The notes beneath the pieces were generated by a model, which saw nothing but the letters and a program-made list of their open reading frames with translations, did not search any database and was not told the DNA's origin. A stretch of DNA of 64,000 nt from Amblyornis subalaris (Eukaryota > Chordata > Aves > Passeriformes > Ptilonorhynchidae), in the NCBI GenBank assembly GCA_018881555.1, contig JACAXG010000167.1, positions 1,209,920 to 1,273,919 of the forward strand, written 5' to 3'. A program made the translations under genes and the position numbers. Positions 59,820 through 64,000 of the stretch are shown here, piece by piece (the first letter of the stretch is position 1; every line of letters begins with the position of its first letter).

Positions 59820-60430
59820 ATCAAGTGCGAACAACCGCCCGGGGATTCCTCCCGCCCAGGCCCGCAGCAAGACAGAAGGACGGCGGCGGTCACCCCCAAA
59901 CCACTCCCGGGAGAAACACGCACCCACCCCCAAAGCTTTCCCGAGAGAGCCCACCGGGACCCCCATCCCGGCAGGACGGCACCCCCCGCCCGCCCCGCCG
60001 CCCCTTCCCCATCCCCCGGGGCTGCGGGGACCGGCCGCTCGCCGGGAACAAAGAGCCGCGCCGAGGATGCGCTGCCCCGCGGGCAGCCGAGCATCGTCGG
60101 AAAAAACCGGAATCGACTCAAAACGCGCAACCCCGCGGCAAACCCGGCACGGGGGTGGGATGCCGGCTGTGTGCNTGCGTGTCCCGGCCTCACCTGGCTC
60201 CCGCCGCCTCCGCCCGCCGCTGCGCTCCCCCAGCCCCGCGGCCGCACGGGCGGAGCGGAGCGGGCCGCCCACCGGCGGGCGGTGTCGGGGGCCGGCCCGC
60301 TCCGCCCGACCGCCGGCCCCCGCCTGCCCGTGGTGGGCTTCGTCCTCCCCGGCACCCGCAGCCCCCCGGGGGAGGCGGCCCGCAGCCGGGTTTTCCGCTT
60401 GCTCCCTCTCCAAAGGGAAGTTTGAGCATC
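59820..60430 (-). promoter_or_regulatory. ARMH4: CpG-island promoter of ARMH4
   Basis: This is the only long stretch in the window that is both very GC-rich and dense in CpG. It contains GC-box (Sp1-type) cores at 60248-60253 and 60277-60282, and the reverse form at 60302-60307. It covers the splice donor of the presumed first exon at 60193. Long open frames on both strands here are a by-product of high GC. Promoter function is inferred from composition and from its place at the 5' end of the gene. Confidence 0.75.
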
Positions 60431-60450
60431 CGAGCCCTCAGCCCCCGCAC
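60194..60450 (-). other. ARMH4: ARMH4 exon 1, 5' untranslated (upper end approximate)
   Basis: On the minus strand this GC-rich exon ends ...GGGAGCCAG followed by GTGAGGCC, a strong donor (GT at 60193-60192). It lies inside a CpG island and would splice to the acceptor at 54331. The transcription start cannot be fixed: there is no TATA box, as is usual for CpG-island promoters. The translation start lies in exon 2, so this exon is non-coding unless the upstream ATG at 60429 is included in the transcript. The exon is assigned by position and splice signal, not by similarity. Confidence 0.7.
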
Positions 60451-63400
60451 CCAACTCTTCCTCGCTGCCTGACCCGAGGAGCTGCTTCTCTTTGCTTACA
60501 AGGAGCTGTAAAAACAAGGCCTCCGGCACTCTTAGTAGTTTTCCATCTATTACAGATTCTCCTCCAGCGTTTTCAGCTGCAGAGGTCACCTTCCCCTAAA
60601 ACTCCCTCTGCAAGGGAGAACAACTTCTTAAATAACAAGAGCTTAATTCAGTTCCCTTTTTTCTGACGCTTTGTTTTAAGCACCTATTTGGCTGGGACAA
60701 AGAAAGGCAAATAGTTTTACTAGTGCTTTCCTCCTCCTACCCATCTCTTTCCAACCAGAACCCCATAACTAACAACAGGAAATGAACACCTTTACACCAT
60801 CAGGTCTCATCTCACATGTCAATTCACTTTGTTAAAGAGCAACTTAGAAGCCCATACCTTGATTCCAAAACCACAAGAAGAGCTCAGCTTCTTCTCACTC
60901 CCCCCAGCCCAGTGTCAGGGGCAGCACAAGGTCTGAGCTGCACGCAGAGGGTTTTATACGCCCTCCCCGGCAGTGACTCATTCCGAGCGGGGCTGCAGCA
61001 GGTGCAAAGCGTTTGCGCTGGGCAGGGACAGGTGAGGAGAGACCAAAATTAACGATATCTCACAGGAGGCAGTGACTGGGGCGGGGGGATTTTTGGGGGT
61101 GGAATTGCTAGGAAGGAATAGAGGAAAGGTATAGGTGGGGTGAGTTAAAATCTTGGCTTCGTTATGAACGTGCTCTACCACATGAAGCAAATCAGTGAAT
61201 CCTCCAGTTATAATGACATACTGTAANATAAACTCCTTTTGTTTTCCCCAGAGTGAGATGTAACCTGCTGGTACTTGTCACTCAGCTCTTTAAATAAACA
61301 ACACAACCGATCTGAGAAAATGAGATATTCCTTATCAAGAAATTGTTCATTACTTTTTCTGTTTGCTGTGCTACTAGTAATAACATTTATATTAGCGGTT
61401 TGCTCTCTTTGTGTCTCTAAACACACCCCAAAGTTCTACCTGTTTAATTTTAGAGAAACACTGTGTACTGGATTTCAACCCAACTGGATCCAACCCAATT
61501 CATTTGGTTGCAGCCTTGTGCATCCAATATTAAAACTTTCAAAAGACAGATTTGTTGCAGATCAGGGCAATTTTTTTCAGGGAAATATTGCTAACCCCTG
61601 CANGAGTTGAAAATAAAGTGTCAAAGTGCCTGTATCAGCAATAAAGACAGTCAGTGACAAAAGGCATCAGAAAGAACTTCAGAGTTAGGTTTGGTGGAGG
61701 AAATGGTCAGACAAAACAATGGGGAAAGTCCCTTCCGCCTTTGCCTCTCTGAATTGTAAAATCTGGGGAAATTATTCATTAATCAATATTTCTAGTGCTG
61801 CAGCACCTTTATAAGTAAAATACAAATATGTGAAAAGAAGGGATGTTTAACTCTCATCTCTAAGGGAGATGGGTTGGGAGGGAAGGAATAGGTAAGAGCT
61901 GCATTTTTTTGTGCCATTTTAAACACCAGTAACTCCTGAATTAGGGACCAGCAGCTGCACAATTCCCATCTAACAGCTGACCTGGGATTCAGAACACANG
62001 ATGTTTTAGTGGAAAGTGTCCCTGCCCANNGCAGGGTGTTGGAACAAGATGATTTTCTAGTCACTTCCAACCCAAACCAGTCTGTGATTGTATGATATTG
62101 TTTTCAACCCCTTTTCTATCTAACCTTTACAATNATTGGGAAAGTTCCTTAAAATGTAAAGCATGTGTGATGGATGCTCTACTGTTCTCTAAGGATGCAG
62201 AGCACTTAATAGACTGGAGAGGTTTTCACTTCCCCCTTGCCATCGACTCTGAACCCAGATTGGCACCGTGTCCTCTCAAGGTTAAATATTTTACTTATAA
62301 GCATTGTAACCAAAATAGCCAGTTATCTATGGTTTTTTTCCCTGCCTAAAACTGCAAATTCCCTGTACACTGCAAGTTTCTCTACCCCGCATAACCTGCC
62401 AAAATCAGAGGCTTCTGCGTTATCAACAAAAATATCTGCAGACTGAAAGGAAGAGGCATGATGAAAGAGGCAGAAATCAGAAATCACCAGAGAGCACTCT
62501 GTTGTTATTCATTTCTGTGGTTTGTTAATTGGAAATACTGATTTTTAAGTCAGATCAGTANGCCATGGAGCATATATGTAACAAGCAAAACAGGCCCCAC
62601 TTCCACAGCAAGTTAAGAAACATCCATTCCCTTCCCTTCCTTACCCTTGCTCTGGGTTGAGACATTTCAGTGCAATCCTCTATTGGTCTCGTCCTTCAGG
62701 ACTTCTCACCTCAGGTGAATTCAGAGGCTAAATTTGGATGTAAGCAGGTTTATTCTTCCATGCAGGTAGCGTAGCTGGGAAAGAGTGGGACTCATGTCCC
62801 ATTCCCAGCTCTGCCTTGTTAGAGGACTTTCAAAACCGAACTTCACCGCTCTCTGCCTCCACTTCCCCTTCTGTAAAATAGTGGTACCTAATTTTTTTAA
62901 GAGCCCCATATGAAATCTGGGTATTATTATAACTGCCAACTCTGTTGTACAAAGAAATAATACATCAGATTTCTTTAAAAGGTGATATTCCTGCTGCAGC
63001 CTTATTGCAGAACCCAAAAAGTACCAATAGCACGTCCTAATTAAGAGACTAGGTCACATAAAAATTTATATGAAGATAAATTTTGTCAGTATAAAATNAA
63101 CTAAAAAATCATTGTCCTGACAGCAGAATGCTGCACCTTATGCTGCTACTCCTGGCACCTGTGAGGAGATGTATCAGCCATCCTAAGTATGTCAGGACAT
63201 GCCACAGAAGGTAAAGGCAATTTTAAAATAGTTACCGTTAATTTTGCTGCTGAATGACTTTCCCAAATTGAATATTGGGGACACCCAGCACACNAATCAG
63301 TGCACATCTCCATCACACGACTCACCTTTACACCAGCTGGTAGCATCTGTTTTAAGGGGGCCCTCTCTTCCCACTAAACAGCAGTCACTGGAATGGAGTA

Positions 63401-64000
63401 GCCATGTCTAATTCAAGGAAAGTGAGAACAGCATCCCCTGTTATAGAGAGGGAAGTTTGTTTAAAAAAACACCACTTTGAAAAAGGTATCAGGAAGTTTG
63501 TGACCAATGAGTTATTCTGAATGTAATCATATTATGGATGAACAGATTTCTTTTTCCTCCCACTGCAAACCCAATAAATGTCAGTTGCAATTAAAACTCA
63601 ATCAGGAGAATCAACTTGCATTCCTTTCTTCCGTGTGTCCCACCGCTGGCACTAACAGGAAAGCTGGGCAAGGCCAAGTGATGCCAGTGTAGCCCCACTG
63701 CTGGCTGGGATTTACATTAATCAATCCTACAAAGAAGCACAGGATCCAGCTTCTGCTTCCCAGCTCTTGTGTTTCTGAAGTGCTCACAGAGCAGGAAAGC
63801 CATAAGAACTTATTTTTGTCACAAAAGTCAGCAGATGTGACTTGGAGAGCACACAGAGCCCAGATCTGCTGAGTAGGAAATGCCATTTTTACATACTCAC
63901 TCTTCAGAGTAGAACCAGGCTGCTGCTGACTGGCCCAAGGTCACTGGAATCGGTCGCAGTTGCTCTGGGAATTCAGCCCGGGAGGACCAATGCTCACATC
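60451..64000. other. DNA upstream of ARMH4
   Basis: No coding exon was found. It includes an AP-1-like TGACTCA at 60974-60980, a possible TATA and splice donor arrangement on the plus strand near 60.95-61.03 kb, one CR1 fragment and otherwise AT-rich sequence. ACTR10 is the neighbour in mammals on this side; no part of it was seen. Confidence 0.6.
62003..62096 (+). repeat. CR1 LINE 3' fragment
   Basis: 'tttagtggaaagtgtccctgccca' to 'aaaccagtctgtgattgtatgat'. It is heavily 5'-truncated. Confidence 0.9.

Larger units (their letters stand above)
54331..60193 (-). other. ARMH4: ARMH4 intron 1 (5.9 kb)
   Basis: It is bounded by GTGAGGCC (60193) and TTCCCTTTCTAG (54331). It contains the CR1 at 55330-55785 and its unusual flank, a CpG-bearing segment at about 54790-55170 and another at 58610-59060. 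Alternative first exons are possible but none could be supported. Confidence 0.75.
8450..60450 (-). other. ARMH4: ARMH4 gene, whole transcription unit (8 exons)
   Basis: Armadillo-like helical domain-containing protein 4 (C14orf37/UT2) is a type I single-pass membrane protein. In mammals it has been linked to gp130/IL6ST-STAT3 and mTORC2 signalling, which is family knowledge and not visible here. Eight exons were placed on the minus strand. Every coding junction is GT-AG and the phases agree: introns 2-5 are phase 1, introns 6 and 7 phase 0. The joined coding sequence is 2259 nt (752 residues plus stop) against about 774 in human. Blocks resembling the mammalian protein include the WDDTKL motif, ITQE/VTQEVTTA, RRTxxPSxxR with YGLD, the acidic run, LPGFTLPG, YQVPD, EWEQQNQGL, the membrane span and the C-terminal SSEDEF. 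The outer ends are estimates from the CpG island and the poly(A) signal. Confidence 0.95.

Noticed and set aside
59625..60589. Several frames over 200 residues on both strands
   Set aside because: High GC in the CpG island removes stop codons; all frames are Pro/Arg/Gly-rich and resemble no protein.
60451..64000. Search for the first exon of ACTR10 (the mammalian neighbour)
   Set aside because: No actin-like N-terminal frame was found on the plus strand, so the gene probably starts beyond the window.
1..64000. tRNA, rRNA, CRISPR, bacterial operon or intact endogenous viral element
   Set aside because: No cloverleaf, rRNA block, regular spacer array, operon layout, LTR pair or retroviral gene was seen; repeats are CR1 fragments and simple tracts.

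Overview
The window is ordinary nuclear DNA from a bird. Two things show this. It carries about 27 short, 5'-truncated CR1 (LINE) fragments of the kind that dominates avian repeat content, several ending in the CR1 tail motif 'gattctatgattctat'. Its one recognisable protein is a vertebrate single-pass membrane protein encoded in small exons with GT-AG introns. Some CR1 copies resemble subfamilies common in songbirds, but I cannot name the species. Isolated single N bases are scattered through the whole window; in coding exons they hold the reading frame.

One protein-coding gene fills most of the window: ARMH4 (C14orf37, UT2), on the minus strand, from a CpG-island promoter and non-coding exon 1 near 60.2-60.45 kb to a poly(A) signal near 8.47 kb. 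I could place every coding exon by splice signals, matching phase and resemblance to the mammalian protein: exon 2 (52938-54330, start codon at 54273), exon 3 (51859-52071), exon 4 (50410-50628), exon 5 (38551-38805), a 32-nt microexon 6 (13194-13225), exon 7 with the membrane span (9413-9547) and exon 8 (9157-9225 plus the 3' UTR). The joined coding length is 2259 nt, or 752 residues and a stop, close to the human length of about 774. The predicted product has a signal peptide, a long poorly conserved Ser/Thr/Pro/Glu-rich ectodomain, an acidic run, a conserved juxtamembrane segment, one membrane span and a short basic-then-acidic cytoplasmic tail.

Layout: 1-8.45 kb is intergenic DNA downstream of ARMH4, with two clear CR1 fragments, a third possible one and no exon I can support. 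8.45-13.2 kb holds exons 6-8 and the 3' UTR. 13.2-38.5 kb is the 25-kb intron 5, with many CR1 copies and a few AT-rich repeat-free blocks that may be conserved non-coding DNA. 38.5-54.3 kb holds exons 2-5. 54.3-60.2 kb is intron 1. 60.2-60.45 kb is the promoter and exon 1. 60.5-64 kb is upstream DNA with one CR1 fragment. In mammals the neighbours are SLC35F4 and ACTR10; I see no exon of either.

I found no new multi-gene system. The observations most worth checking concern ARMH4 processing: a 22-bp tandem duplication that copies the exon 7 splice donor, a frame-critical microexon whose skipping would give a soluble protein, a potential 5' uORF whose stop overlaps the main start codon, and two CR1 copies 30 kb apart that share about 90 bp of sequence beyond the usual CR1 end.
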